Source of the DNA: JAURVT01 sp049059935
GTDB lineage: Bacteria > Actinomycetota > Actinomycetes > Propionibacteriales > Nocardioidaceae
Assembly (NCBI RefSeq): GCF_049059935.1
Contig: NZ_JBMGQR010000047.1
Span: forward strand, 1-34,467
Length of the DNA stretch: 34,467 nucleotides
Direction: 5' to 3'
Below are positions 6,872 through 13,874 of this stretch, piece by piece. The notes beneath the pieces were generated by a model. That model had not been told where the DNA came from, did not search any database, and saw nothing but the letters and a program-made list of their open reading frames with translations. The number at the start of each line of letters is the position of its first letter. The stretch's first letter is position 1. A program made the translations under genes and the position numbers.

Positions 6872-7912
6872 TCAGGAACCGACCTTGGCGATCGCCTCGT
6901 CGATGAGCGGGACGTACTGGTCGATCATCCACGGCACCGTCAGCGGGTTGATGATCGACGACGCGGTGACGAACGACTGGTCGGTGCTGACCACCGTCGA
7001 CCCGCGCTCGATCGCCGGGATGGACGCGTAGACGGGCTGCGCCTCGACCTCGGTCTTGTTCTTGGGGTCGGAGTAGAAGGTGAAGATCAGATCGGTGTCC
7101 TCGAAGTCCGCCGCGTTCTCCAGGCTCAGCACGGCCGAGTCGGTGCCCTCGGTCTCCTCGAACGTGTCGACCACCGGGTCGAGCCGCAGCCCCATCGTGC
7201 GCAGCATCGACACGCGCTGCTCGTCCTCGAGGAACGCACCGAGCGTGCCCGGCCCGGTGTTGTAGAGGTAGGCGAACGTGTGCTCGGCGTACTCGGGGTG
7301 CTCGTCGGCGACGGCCTCGAGCCGGTCGGTGATGTCGGTCTTGAGGTCGTCCGCCCGGTCGGCCTTGCCCAGCGCCGTGGCGACGGTGTCGATCTGCTCG
7401 TCCCAGTCGGTGCTCCAGGCGAGATCCGGGTAGGCGACGGTCGGCGCGATCTTGCTGAGCAGGTCGTACTGGTCCTGGGTGATGCCCGACCAGACCGCCA
7501 GGATCACGTCCGGCCGCTGCGCCGCGATCTCCTCGACGTCGAGCTGCTCGGACGGCTTGAGCAGCGTGGGCAGGTCGTCCCCGCGCTCGGTGACGGCCTC
7601 GTGCACCCACGGCAGGTAGCCGGTGTCGTCGGCGCCCCAGTCGTAGCGCTCCATCGCGACCGGCGTGGTGCCGAGCGCGATCGCGGTCTCGGCCGACCCC
7701 TGGCCCAGCGTGACGACGCGCTGGGGCTCGTCGGTGATCTCCGCGGTGCCGAGCGAGCTCTTCACGCTCACCGGGAACGCACCGGAGGCCGACCCGGCGG
7801 CGTCGGTGCCGTCCTCGCTCCCGGACCCGCACGCGGCGAGCGACAGGACGAGGGCCGTCGCGGCGACGGCGGGCAGGGCGCGGGGGCGACGCAGGAGCGA
7901 GCGCAGGGACAT
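6872..7912 (-). CDS. Iron-siderophore ABC transporter substrate-binding lipoprotein
   Basis: 346 residues. A lipoprotein signal with lipobox LAAC (Cys28) anchors it outside the membrane. The body has the features of the FepB/FhuD-type binding proteins: QRVVTLGQGSAETAIALG early on, then LDVEEIAAQRPDVILAVWSG and ISKIAPTVAYP-like segments, with a long helix linking the lobes. Such proteins hand ferric siderophores (or heme or cobalamin) to a FecCD-type permease. No permease or ATPase gene is adjacent, so it is an orphan that must use a transporter encoded elsewhere. A ribosome site (AAAGG) sits 7 bases before the ATG. A DtxR/IdeR-type box 22 bases upstream indicates repression when iron is plentiful. 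Confidence 0.92.
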   Translation of the reverse strand: MSLRSLLRRPRALPAVAATALVLSLAACGSGSEDGTDAAGSASGAFPVSVKSSLGTAEITDEPQRVVTLGQGSAETAIALGTTPVAMERYDWGADDTGYLPWVHEAVTERGDDLPTLLKPSEQLDVEEIAAQRPDVILAVWSGITQDQYDLLSKIAPTVAYPDLAWSTDWDEQIDTVATALGKADRADDLKTDITDRLEAVADEHPEYAEHTFAYLYNTGPGTLGAFLEDEQRVSMLRTMGLRLDPVVDTFEETEGTDSAVLSLENAADFEDTDLIFTFYSDPKNKTEVEAQPVYASIPAIERGSTVVSTDQSFVTASSIINPLTVPWMIDQYVPLIDEAIAKVGS

Positions 7913-7933
7913 CGGGGACCTTTCGGACTGTGG

Positions 7934-7952
7934 TCAGGGCAGCCTTACCTAA
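7934..7952 (-). promoter_or_regulatory. DtxR/IdeR-type iron box
   Basis: Read on the minus strand, the site is TTAGGTAAGGCTGCCCTGA. It matches the known 19-bp consensus TTAGGTTAGGCTAACCTAA at 15 of 19 positions, with the left half almost perfect. It ends 22 bases before the start codon of the siderophore-binding protein, where a bound repressor would block the promoter. Confidence 0.85.
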
Positions 7953-8050
7953 GCATCCCGAGCGGTGAGGTCGCCACCCCGGGACCTGTGGCGTGGCCCA
8001 CAGCCACCGTCCACCAGCCGCGCCACCGCCCCGCCCGTACCGTGGAGCGG

Positions 8051-9154
8051 GTGACTCGACGACGACGCTGGCTGGTGGTGGCCGTCCTCGCGGCGGCCGT
8101 CGTCGCGGCCCCGTACGTCGGCAGCGCCGTGCCCGTCGGCGACCCCGACCTGACGCCGGCGCAGGTGGCGGCCGCGGTGCAGGGCTCCGCCGACGTCGAG
8201 CACTCCGGCTACGTGGAGTCCGACGGCGCGATCCAGGTGCCCGAGGCCGACAGCTTCGAGGGCATCGCCACCCTGCTCGGCGAGCGCAACCGTGTGCGCG
8301 TGTTCTGGCGCGGCGGCGACGACTGGCGCGTCGACCGCGTCCGCAGCACCGGCGAGACCGACCTGTTCCACCGGCCCGAGGGCACGCTGCGCTGGGTCTA
8401 CGAGTCGGGCAACGCGACGGTGACGCGCGCCGCGCCCGTCCGCCTGCCCGACACGTCCGACGTCCTGCCCGGCCAGCTCGCCCGGCGCGTGCTGGCCGGT
8501 GCACGCGCTTCCGAGCTGTCGGCCCTGCCGGCCAGGCGGGTGGCCGGGCGTGACGCAGCCGGCGTGCGGCTGCGCCCCGCCGACGCCCAGGCCAGCATCG
8601 ACCGCGTCGACGTGTGGGCCGACGCGAAGACCGGCCTGCCGCTCGAGGTGGAGGTCTACGCCGACGGCGAGGCGCGTCCGTCGCTGTCCACCCGGTACGC
8701 CGAGGTCGACCTGACGGCGCCCGCCGCGTCCACCACCGCCTTCGACCCGCCCCCGGGCACCGACGTGCGCTTCGACGAGACGATCGACGTCGCCGACGCG
8801 TCCAACGCCTTCGCGCCCTACCGCGCCCCAGACGAGCTCGCCGGGCTGACGGCCCGCGCCGGGCGTCCCGACCTGCCGACCCGCGCCGTGGGCGTCTACG
8901 GCCGCGGGCCCACGGTGCTCCTGTTCATCCCGCTGCGCGGGCGGGCGGCCGAGCCCCTGCGCGAGCAGCTGCGGCGCACGCCGGGCGTCCGCGAGACCAC
9001 CAGCGGCACCGGGGTCGACCTCGGCCCGCTGTCCATCCTGGTGACCCCCGAGCGTCGGCGCGGCAGCGGCTTCCTGCTCGTCGGCACCGTCACCCCCCAG
9101 ACCCTGGACCGCGCCGCGTCCGAGGTCGCCGACCTGCGAACGAGGTTCTCGTGA
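8051..9154 (+). CDS. Exported RseB/LolA-like protein, first gene of an ABC operon
   Basis: 367 residues with an N-terminal signal anchor (RRRRWLVVAVLAAAVVAAPYVG). The region from about residue 30 to 220 has the pattern of the LolA/MucB-RseB superfamily half-barrel: paired strands such as VRVFWRGGDDWRVDRV, a Tyr/Trp pair in LRWVYES, and a DVWADAKTGLPLEVEVY strand typical of RseB-like proteins. The C-terminal third is a separate alpha/beta-looking domain of unknown type. The GTG at 8051 is favoured over an in-frame GTG 9 bases upstream. The stop overlaps the start of the ABC ATPase gene by 4 bases, so the protein probably works with that transporter, perhaps as a sensor or substrate carrier outside the membrane. 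The role is inference. Confidence 0.65.
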   Translation: MTRRRRWLVVAVLAAAVVAAPYVGSAVPVGDPDLTPAQVAAAVQGSADVEHSGYVESDGAIQVPEADSFEGIATLLGERNRVRVFWRGGDDWRVDRVRSTGETDLFHRPEGTLRWVYESGNATVTRAAPVRLPDTSDVLPGQLARRVLAGARASELSALPARRVAGRDAAGVRLRPADAQASIDRVDVWADAKTGLPLEVEVYADGEARPSLSTRYAEVDLTAPAASTTAFDPPPGTDVRFDETIDVADASNAFAPYRAPDELAGLTARAGRPDLPTRAVGVYGRGPTVLLFIPLRGRAAEPLREQLRRTPGVRETTSGTGVDLGPLSILVTPERRRGSGFLLVGTVTPQTLDRAASEVADLRTRFS

Positions 9155-10083
9155 TCCGCACCCAGGGCCTCACCAAGCGCTACGGCGCGGTGCGCGCCGT
9201 CGACTCGGTCGACCTCGACGTCCGCGACGGCGACGTGTTCGGCTTCCTCGGCGCCAACGGGTCGGGCAAGACGACCACGGTGCGCATGCTCCTCGGCCTC
9301 GTCCTCGCCACGTCCGGCGAGATCGAGCTGCTCGGCGAGCCCATGCCCAGGGCGGCGATGACGGTGCTGCCGCAGGTGGGCGCGCTGGTCGAGGGCCCCG
9401 CGGCGTACCCGCACCTGTCGGGCCGGGCCAACCTGTCGCTGCTCGACGGCGCCGGCAGGGGCACCCGGGCCCGCGGTCGACGCGCGCGCGTGGCCGACGT
9501 GATCGAGCAGGTGGGCCTGGACCCCGGCGACCGGCGCGGCGTCCGCACCTACTCCCTGGGCATGCGCCAGCGCCTCGGCCTCGCGTCCGCGCTGCTGCGC
9601 AGGCCGCGCCTGCTGGTCCTGGACGAGCCCACCAACGGCCTGGACCCGCAGGGCATCCACGAGATCCGCGAGCTGCTGCTCGAGCTCAACCGCGCCGGCA
9701 CCACCATCTTTCTGTCCAGCCACCTGCTGTCGGAGGTGGAGCAGCTGTGCACGCGCGTCGGCGTGCTCGACCGCGGACGCCTCGTCGTCCAGGACGACAT
9801 GGCGGCGCTCAGCGGGCCCACGGGGCGCACGGTGGTCCGCACCCCCGACGCCGCACAGGCCGTCCGGCTGCTCACGGCGCAGCTGGTCTCGGCCGACGGC
9901 GACCGTCTCGTCGTCGACGACCCCGACTCCGCCGCGGTCAACCACCGCCTCGTCTCCTCGGGCGTGCGCGTCCGCGAGGTCGGCCCCGAGCTGCGCGACC
10001 TCGAGCAGGTGGTGCTCGCCGCCAGCAGCGACGAGCGGCGCGAGCAGGACACCGTCGTCGACGCTGGGGTGGTGGCCTCGTGA
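9151..10083 (+). CDS. ABC transporter ATP-binding protein
   Basis: 310 residues, a DrrA/NatA-type ATPase of ABC-2 exporters. Walker A is GANGSGKTT (34-42), the signature is YSLGMRQ (134-140), Walker B is LLVLDEPTNGLDP with Asp158-Glu159, and the H-loop histidine is His191. After about residue 215 it has the usual small regulatory tail of this class. GTG start overlapping the previous stop by 4 bases, and its own stop overlaps the permease start by 4 bases, so the three genes form one tightly coupled operon. Substrate unknown. Confidence 0.95.
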   Translation: MIRTQGLTKRYGAVRAVDSVDLDVRDGDVFGFLGANGSGKTTTVRMLLGLVLATSGEIELLGEPMPRAAMTVLPQVGALVEGPAAYPHLSGRANLSLLDGAGRGTRARGRRARVADVIEQVGLDPGDRRGVRTYSLGMRQRLGLASALLRRPRLLVLDEPTNGLDPQGIHEIRELLLELNRAGTTIFLSSHLLSEVEQLCTRVGVLDRGRLVVQDDMAALSGPTGRTVVRTPDAAQAVRLLTAQLVSADGDRLVVDDPDSAAVNHRLVSSGVRVREVGPELRDLEQVVLAASSDERREQDTVVDAGVVAS

Positions 10084-10895
10084 TCCGCGTCGAGCTGGTC
10101 AAGATGCTGCGCCGCCCGCGCACCTGGGTGACGATCGCGATGCTCAACGCGCTGCCCACGCTCGTCGCGGTGCTGCTCGCGCTCACCGACGTCGGCCCGC
10201 GTCCGGGCACCGGACCGGCGTTCCTGTCCGCGGTGCTCACCGACGGGACGCTCTTCCCGCTCGCCGCACTGGCCATCGTGCTGCCGCTGTTCCTGCCGGT
10301 CGCGGTCGCCGTCATCGGCGGCGAGGCGATCGCCGGCGAGGCGCAGACCGGGACGCTGCGCTACCTGCTCGTGCGCCCCGTCGGCCGCACCCGGCTGCTG
10401 GTCGCCAAGATGGTGAGCGTGGTGGCGTTCGTGCTGCTGGCCGTGGTGGTCGTGGCCGTCGTCGGGTACGTGGTGGGCCAGCTGCTGCTGGGCGACGGCG
10501 ACCCCAGCGGCGCCGTCGCGAGCGTGTCGGGCACCTCGCTCGACAGCACCCAGATCGCGCAGCGCACCCTGCTCGCCCTCGGGTACGTGACGCTGTCGAT
10601 GCTCGGCGTCGCGGCGCTCGCGCTGCTGCTGTCGACGTTCACCGACTCGGCCATCGGCGCGGCGCTCGGCACCGTCGCGTTCCTGGTGGCGTCCACGGTC
10701 CTGCTCGGTCTCGACGCCGCCGACGCCCTGCAGCCCTGGCTGCCCACGCGGTACTGGCTCGCGTTCGTCGACCTGTTCCGCGACCCCATCCTGTGGCGCG
10801 ACGTGGTGCGCGGCGTGCTGCTGCAGGGCGCCTACCTGCTCGTCTTCCTCGGCGCGGCGTGGGCGAACTTCACCACCAAGGACGTCACCAGCTGA
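10080..10895 (+). CDS. ABC-2 type transporter permease
   Basis: 271 residues with about six membrane segments. It begins with the short amphipathic start IRVELVKMLRRPRTW that is typical of ABC-2 permeases of the NatB/YhaP kind. Next comes a long first helix and the segment IAGEAQTGTLRYLLVRPVGRTRLLVAK, whose elements E-TGTLR-LL-RP-R are the coupling-helix hallmark. Further helices lie around residues 20-40, 75-95, 115-135, 165-185, 195-215 and 240-262. It pairs with the upstream ATPase. With the exported RseB-like protein it could form an envelope export or sensing system. Confidence 0.92.
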   Translation: MIRVELVKMLRRPRTWVTIAMLNALPTLVAVLLALTDVGPRPGTGPAFLSAVLTDGTLFPLAALAIVLPLFLPVAVAVIGGEAIAGEAQTGTLRYLLVRPVGRTRLLVAKMVSVVAFVLLAVVVVAVVGYVVGQLLLGDGDPSGAVASVSGTSLDSTQIAQRTLLALGYVTLSMLGVAALALLLSTFTDSAIGAALGTVAFLVASTVLLGLDAADALQPWLPTRYWLAFVDLFRDPILWRDVVRGVLLQGAYLLVFLGAAWANFTTKDVTS

Positions 10896-10913
10896 CCGAC
10901 GGCGCCCGACGGC

Positions 10914-11723
10914 TCAGCGGCAGGGGACGTCGCGCGGGGCCTGCGGCGCGGACGTGCCGAGCACCGAGGTGAGCATCGCCAGGGTGACAGGGTCACCGGG
11001 GAGGTCGCCGTGGGAGGCGCGCTCGTCGGGGCAGAGGTCCTGCACGAGGACGTTGACGTCGGCGCCGTCGAGCTCGGCGGAGTCGGTGGGCGTGACCACC
11101 TGGTCCGACGACGAGCGGACGGTGGCCCACAGCGGGCCGTCCGGCGTCTCGTCGCCGCCGTTCAGGCGTCGGAGCAGGTCGCTGTCGGGCGTCAGCTGCT
11201 CGCACGCCACCGGGCAGCCCACCGCCTGCGTCGCGAGAGCGGCGACGCTGGTGCCGTGGTGGGGCGAGCCGACCGTCAGCACCCGCCGCGCCTTGGCCGC
11301 GCCGCCGTGGTCGCGCACCCACAGCCGGGCCACGACGCCGCCGGCGGAGTACCCGACGACGTCGACCGACGCGGCGTCCTCGCGCTCGATCACGCCGTCG
11401 ACGAACGCGGTGAGGCGCTCGGCCTGGGCGTCGAGGTCGCCGGTGTTGTCGTCGGCGGGAGGCAGCACGGCGACCTCGCGCCCCTGGTAGCCCAGCGCGA
11501 GCACCAGCGGCCGGAGCGCGGTGGTGCCGCCGCCGTAGCCGGGCACCACCACCACGGGGCCGGGCTCGGACTGCGGCACCGCGTCCGGGGCGGTCAGCGT
11601 CCGCGACACGACGACCGCCGCGACGGCGAGGACGACGAGCCCGAGGAGGGCGGCCACCGCGACCGCGAGCCGGCGTCGGGCGGGGGGCAGCGAGTCGAGC
11701 ACGGGCCCATCGTCCCCCGTCAC
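10914..11723 (-). CDS. Membrane-anchored alpha/beta hydrolase (lipase/PGAP1-like)
   Basis: 269 residues. A single membrane anchor (about 18-40) precedes an extracytoplasmic alpha/beta-hydrolase domain. The oxyanion region is VVVVPGYGGG, the nucleophile elbow is GYSAGG with Ser126, and the acid is probably Asp207 in SSSDQVVTP. The base is probably His238 in ERASHGDLP. The segment LTVGSPHHGT is the diagnostic strand of bacterial triacylglycerol lipases and PGAP1-like hydrolases. Three or four cysteines (VGCPVACEQ, DLCPDE) may form disulfides outside the cell. Starts at a GTG; the GTG at 11723 is the only start giving a full anchor. Substrate unknown, probably an ester lipid. Confidence 0.88.
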   Translation of the reverse strand: MTGDDGPVLDSLPPARRRLAVAVAALLGLVVLAVAAVVVSRTLTAPDAVPQSEPGPVVVVPGYGGGTTALRPLVLALGYQGREVAVLPPADDNTGDLDAQAERLTAFVDGVIEREDAASVDVVGYSAGGVVARLWVRDHGGAAKARRVLTVGSPHHGTSVAALATQAVGCPVACEQLTPDSDLLRRLNGGDETPDGPLWATVRSSSDQVVTPTDSAELDGADVNVLVQDLCPDERASHGDLPGDPVTLAMLTSVLGTSAPQAPRDVPCR

Positions 11724-11742
11724 ACCAGGAGCGGCGCGTCGG

Positions 11743-12717
11743 TCAGGCGGCGGGGGCGTCTCCGCCGACGTCGACCACCCGGTCGTGACGGTCGGCGCGT
11801 GCCGCCGTCGAGGCCGCCGGCACGATGACGTCGAGCGCGTTGCGGTCGACGGTGAACGTCTGCGGCGTGGACGTGACGACCTCGCCGTCGACGTTGATCG
11901 GCAGGTCGGGGTCGGTCCGCACCTCCACCGCGCGGGTGGTCAGGTGCAGGACGTTCTCGTGCTCGACGAACGAGCCGTCCTTGAGGAACCGCGCGATGCT
12001 GACGTGCTCGCGCCAGTGCCCGCGGGTGATGGCGTACACGTCGAGCAGGTGGTCGTCGATGCCGGCGGTGGGCGAGACGGCGTTGCCGCCGCCGTAGTAG
12101 CGGCCGTTGCCCACGGCCACCTGCAGGAGGTCGTCGAGGCGGACGGTCTCGTGGTCGCCGGCGGGGAAGACGAGCTCGGCCGAGAACGGCTGGTGGCTGC
12201 GGTAGGCCTTGACCGCGGCGAGCGGGTAGGCGATCGGACCCAGCCTGCGCTTGAGGACGGGGCTGAGCGCCCGCGTGACGCCCACCGACAGGCCGAGCGA
12301 GGCGACGTTGAGGAACGGCAGCCCGCCGACCCGCCCGAGGTCGATGTCGACCACGACGCCCTGCGCGATCGTCTCGCAGGCGGCCGCCAGGTCGGTGGGC
12401 AGCTCGAGCGTGCGGGCGAGGTCGTTGGCCGTGCCCAGGGGGAGCACGCCGAGGACGGCGCCGCTCCCGGCGACGACGTCCACGACGCTGCTGACCGTCC
12501 CGTCACCGCCGCCGACCACCACGAGGTCGATGCCGTCGGCGACCAGGTGCTCGACCGTCTCGGACAGTCGGCTCGCGTCCGTCACCGGGTACGACTCCTC
12601 CAGCGGGACGCCCAGGTCGACGAGCCGGGTGTGCGCGTCGTCGTAGGCGTCCGCGCCGCGTCGCGAGGCCGTGTTGACCACGAGAGCAGCACGGGTGGGG
12701 CGGAACGGGTCGGTCAT
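11743..12717 (-). CDS. Diacylglycerol-kinase-family lipid kinase (YegS/DagK-like)
   Basis: 324 residues, typical for the family. The nucleotide loop GGGDGT lies at 69-74, and the second hallmark PLGTANDLAR follows about 25 residues later. The C-terminal beta-sandwich domain contains VAVGNGRYYGGGN, the segment AGIDDHLLDVY and INVDGEV, all diagnostic. Such enzymes phosphorylate diacylglycerol, sphingoid bases or related lipids at the membrane. The ATG at 12717 has GGAG close upstream. The gene is divergent from the DUF6153-like/DUF305 pair, and five phased TGAG repeats lie 14 bases upstream of its start. It lies 19 bases downstream-to-upstream from the lipase-like gene on the same strand, so both may be one lipid-metabolism unit. 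Confidence 0.93.
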   Translation of the reverse strand: MTDPFRPTRAALVVNTASRRGADAYDDAHTRLVDLGVPLEESYPVTDASRLSETVEHLVADGIDLVVVGGGDGTVSSVVDVVAGSGAVLGVLPLGTANDLARTLELPTDLAAACETIAQGVVVDIDLGRVGGLPFLNVASLGLSVGVTRALSPVLKRRLGPIAYPLAAVKAYRSHQPFSAELVFPAGDHETVRLDDLLQVAVGNGRYYGGGNAVSPTAGIDDHLLDVYAITRGHWREHVSIARFLKDGSFVEHENVLHLTTRAVEVRTDPDLPINVDGEVVTSTPQTFTVDRNALDVIVPAASTAARADRHDRVVDVGGDAPAA

Positions 12718-12730
12718 GGCTCCACGATAG

Positions 12731-12777
12731 TGAGGCTTTCTGAGCGTCCGGTGAGCGATCGATGAGAGGTTCGTGAG
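12731..12777. promoter_or_regulatory. Five helically phased TGAG repeats (candidate response-regulator site)
   Basis: TGAG occurs at 12731, 12741, 12752, 12763 and 12774, with spacings of 10, 11, 11 and 11 bases. On the other strand this reads CTCA with 11-base period. Direct repeats one helical turn apart are how OmpR/PhoB-family regulators such as mycobacterial PhoP bind (TCACAGC with 11-bp period). The array fills the divergent intergenic region between the lipid kinase and the DUF6153-like/DUF305 genes. Confidence 0.55.
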
Positions 12778-12802
12778 CCGGGCGCGTCCTCCAGGTGCCC
12801 CC

Positions 12803-12808
12803 TACGAT
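12803..12808 (+). promoter_or_regulatory. Possible -10 element (TACGAT) of the DUF6153-like gene
   Basis: TACGAT lies 8 bases before the ATG at 12817, with no good -35 (GGGCGC) at the matching distance but the TGAG array ending just upstream. That layout suits an activator-dependent promoter with a very short or absent leader. Confidence 0.35.
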
Positions 12809-12816
12809 CGGTGGCG

Positions 12817-13209
12817 ATGACCCCGCCGTCCGCGCGCCGCCGCAGCACCCTCGCCTGGGTGCTCCTGGTGGCTGCGCTGCTGGTCGGCGTGGCCTCGATG
12901 CACACGCTTGCGGGCGTCGTCGACGCGCCGTCCGCCGCGTCGACGGGCTCGCCGCACGACGCCGGGCACGGGCCGGCCGCCGCGGGCGAGCCGGCCGGTC
13001 ACCACGGCGGCACCGCGTCCGCCGGGCTGATGGGCGTCTGCGTGGCCGTGCTGACGGCGGCCGCGGTGGTGCTGCTCGTGCTGCTCGGGCCCCGCGCCGG
13101 ACGCGGGCGCTGGGTGCCCCGCGGCCTGCTCGCCGGTGTGCCGCGTCCACCGCTGGCGCGCCTGCCCCGGCCACCCGATCTCGCCGTCCTGTCGGTGCTG
13201 CGCTGCTGA
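12817..13209 (+). CDS. Small His-rich two-helix membrane protein (DUF6153-like)
   Basis: 130 residues. One hydrophobic helix at about 11-31 (STLAWVLLVAALLVGVASMH) and a second near 69-91 flank an extracytoplasmic loop rich in His and Gly (SPHDAGHGPAAAGEPAGHHG). The C-terminal tail is Pro/Arg rich (GVPRPPLARLPRPP) and ends VLRC. The layout resembles DUF6153-type proteins of actinobacteria, which I recall near DUF305 genes; the family name is tentative. The ATG at 12817 is chosen over a GTG 6 bases earlier. It probably forms an operon with the DUF305 lipoprotein 53 bases downstream, and the His-rich loop suggests metal (copper) contact, as an inference. Confidence 0.65.
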   Translation: MTPPSARRRSTLAWVLLVAALLVGVASMHTLAGVVDAPSAASTGSPHDAGHGPAAAGEPAGHHGGTASAGLMGVCVAVLTAAAVVLLVLLGPRAGRGRWVPRGLLAGVPRPPLARLPRPPDLAVLSVLRC

Positions 13210-13262
13210 GGGGTACCCCGCCCCCGCACCCGCACCACCCAGCCGACAGGAAGGCACCACCC

Positions 13263-13826
13263 ATGAACCGCACCCGCACCGTGGCCGCGCTCGCGCTGGC
13301 CCTCGTCCTCGCGCTCGCCGGCTGCTCCGGCGGCGACGACGAGCCCACGTCCTCCGCCGGCTCCGACGCCGCGCGGCACAACGCCGCCGACGTCACGTTC
13401 GCCCAGGACATGATCCCGCACCACCGCCAGGCCACCGAGATGGCCGGGCTGGTGGCCGAGCGCTCCACGAACGCCCAGGTGGAGCAGCTCGCGACGCAGA
13501 TCCAGCAGGCCCAGGAGCCCGAGATCATCGAGATGTCGGGCTGGCTGGAGGACTGGGACGAGGAGGTCCCCGCGCCCGACGCCGCCGTGGGCGACATGAG
13601 CGGGATGATGAGCCCCGAGGACCTCGAGCAGCTGGCCGGACTGACCGGCGAGGCGTTCGACCGGTCGTTCCTCACCCTGATGATCGCCCACCACGAGGGC
13701 GCGATCGAGATGGCGAGGACCGAGGCCGAGGACGGCGAGAACGCCGACGCCGTCGCCCTCGCACGCAGCATCGAGGCCACGCAGAACGACGAGATCGAGA
13801 CCATGCGCGGGCTGCTCGGCGGCTGA
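13263..13826 (+). CDS. DUF305 domain lipoprotein
   Basis: 187 residues. The lipobox LAGC puts the lipidated cysteine at 21. The mature part holds the two DUF305 signatures, MIPHHRQATEMA (50-61) and MIAHHEGAIEMA (140-151), the His-His-Met-rich pairs that lie close together in the ferritin-like four-helix fold. A Met-rich linker (DMSGMMS) lies between them. DUF305 proteins are often encoded beside copper-handling genes, so a metal-binding role outside the membrane is likely but unproven. AGGAAGG stands about 9 bases before the ATG. The His-rich membrane protein just upstream supports a joint metal-related function. Confidence 0.93.
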   Translation: MNRTRTVAALALALVLALAGCSGGDDEPTSSAGSDAARHNAADVTFAQDMIPHHRQATEMAGLVAERSTNAQVEQLATQIQQAQEPEIIEMSGWLEDWDEEVPAPDAAVGDMSGMMSPEDLEQLAGLTGEAFDRSFLTLMIAHHEGAIEMARTEAEDGENADAVALARSIEATQNDEIETMRGLLGG

Positions 13827-13832
13827 CGGACG

Positions 13833-13852
13833 GGGCGGGCCGTCGCCCGCCC
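13833..13852 (+). terminator. Terminator-like hairpin after the DUF305 gene
   Basis: GGGCGGGC and GCCCGCCC form a perfect 8-bp stem around the loop CGTC, 6 bases past the stop. No T-run follows. Confidence 0.6.
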
Positions 13853-13874
13853 GGCCATCGGTTTGGATGGGCGG

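Noticed and set aside
6840..8504. N-terminal extension of the HAD phosphatase frame
   Set aside because: The open frame continues upstream through the siderophore-binding protein gene, but a ribosome site and the HAD motif I place the start at 6839.
13863..13874. TTG start for the pyruvyl transferase gene
   Set aside because: A GTG four codons later in a better context (13875) is more likely; the extra residues are not needed for the fold.
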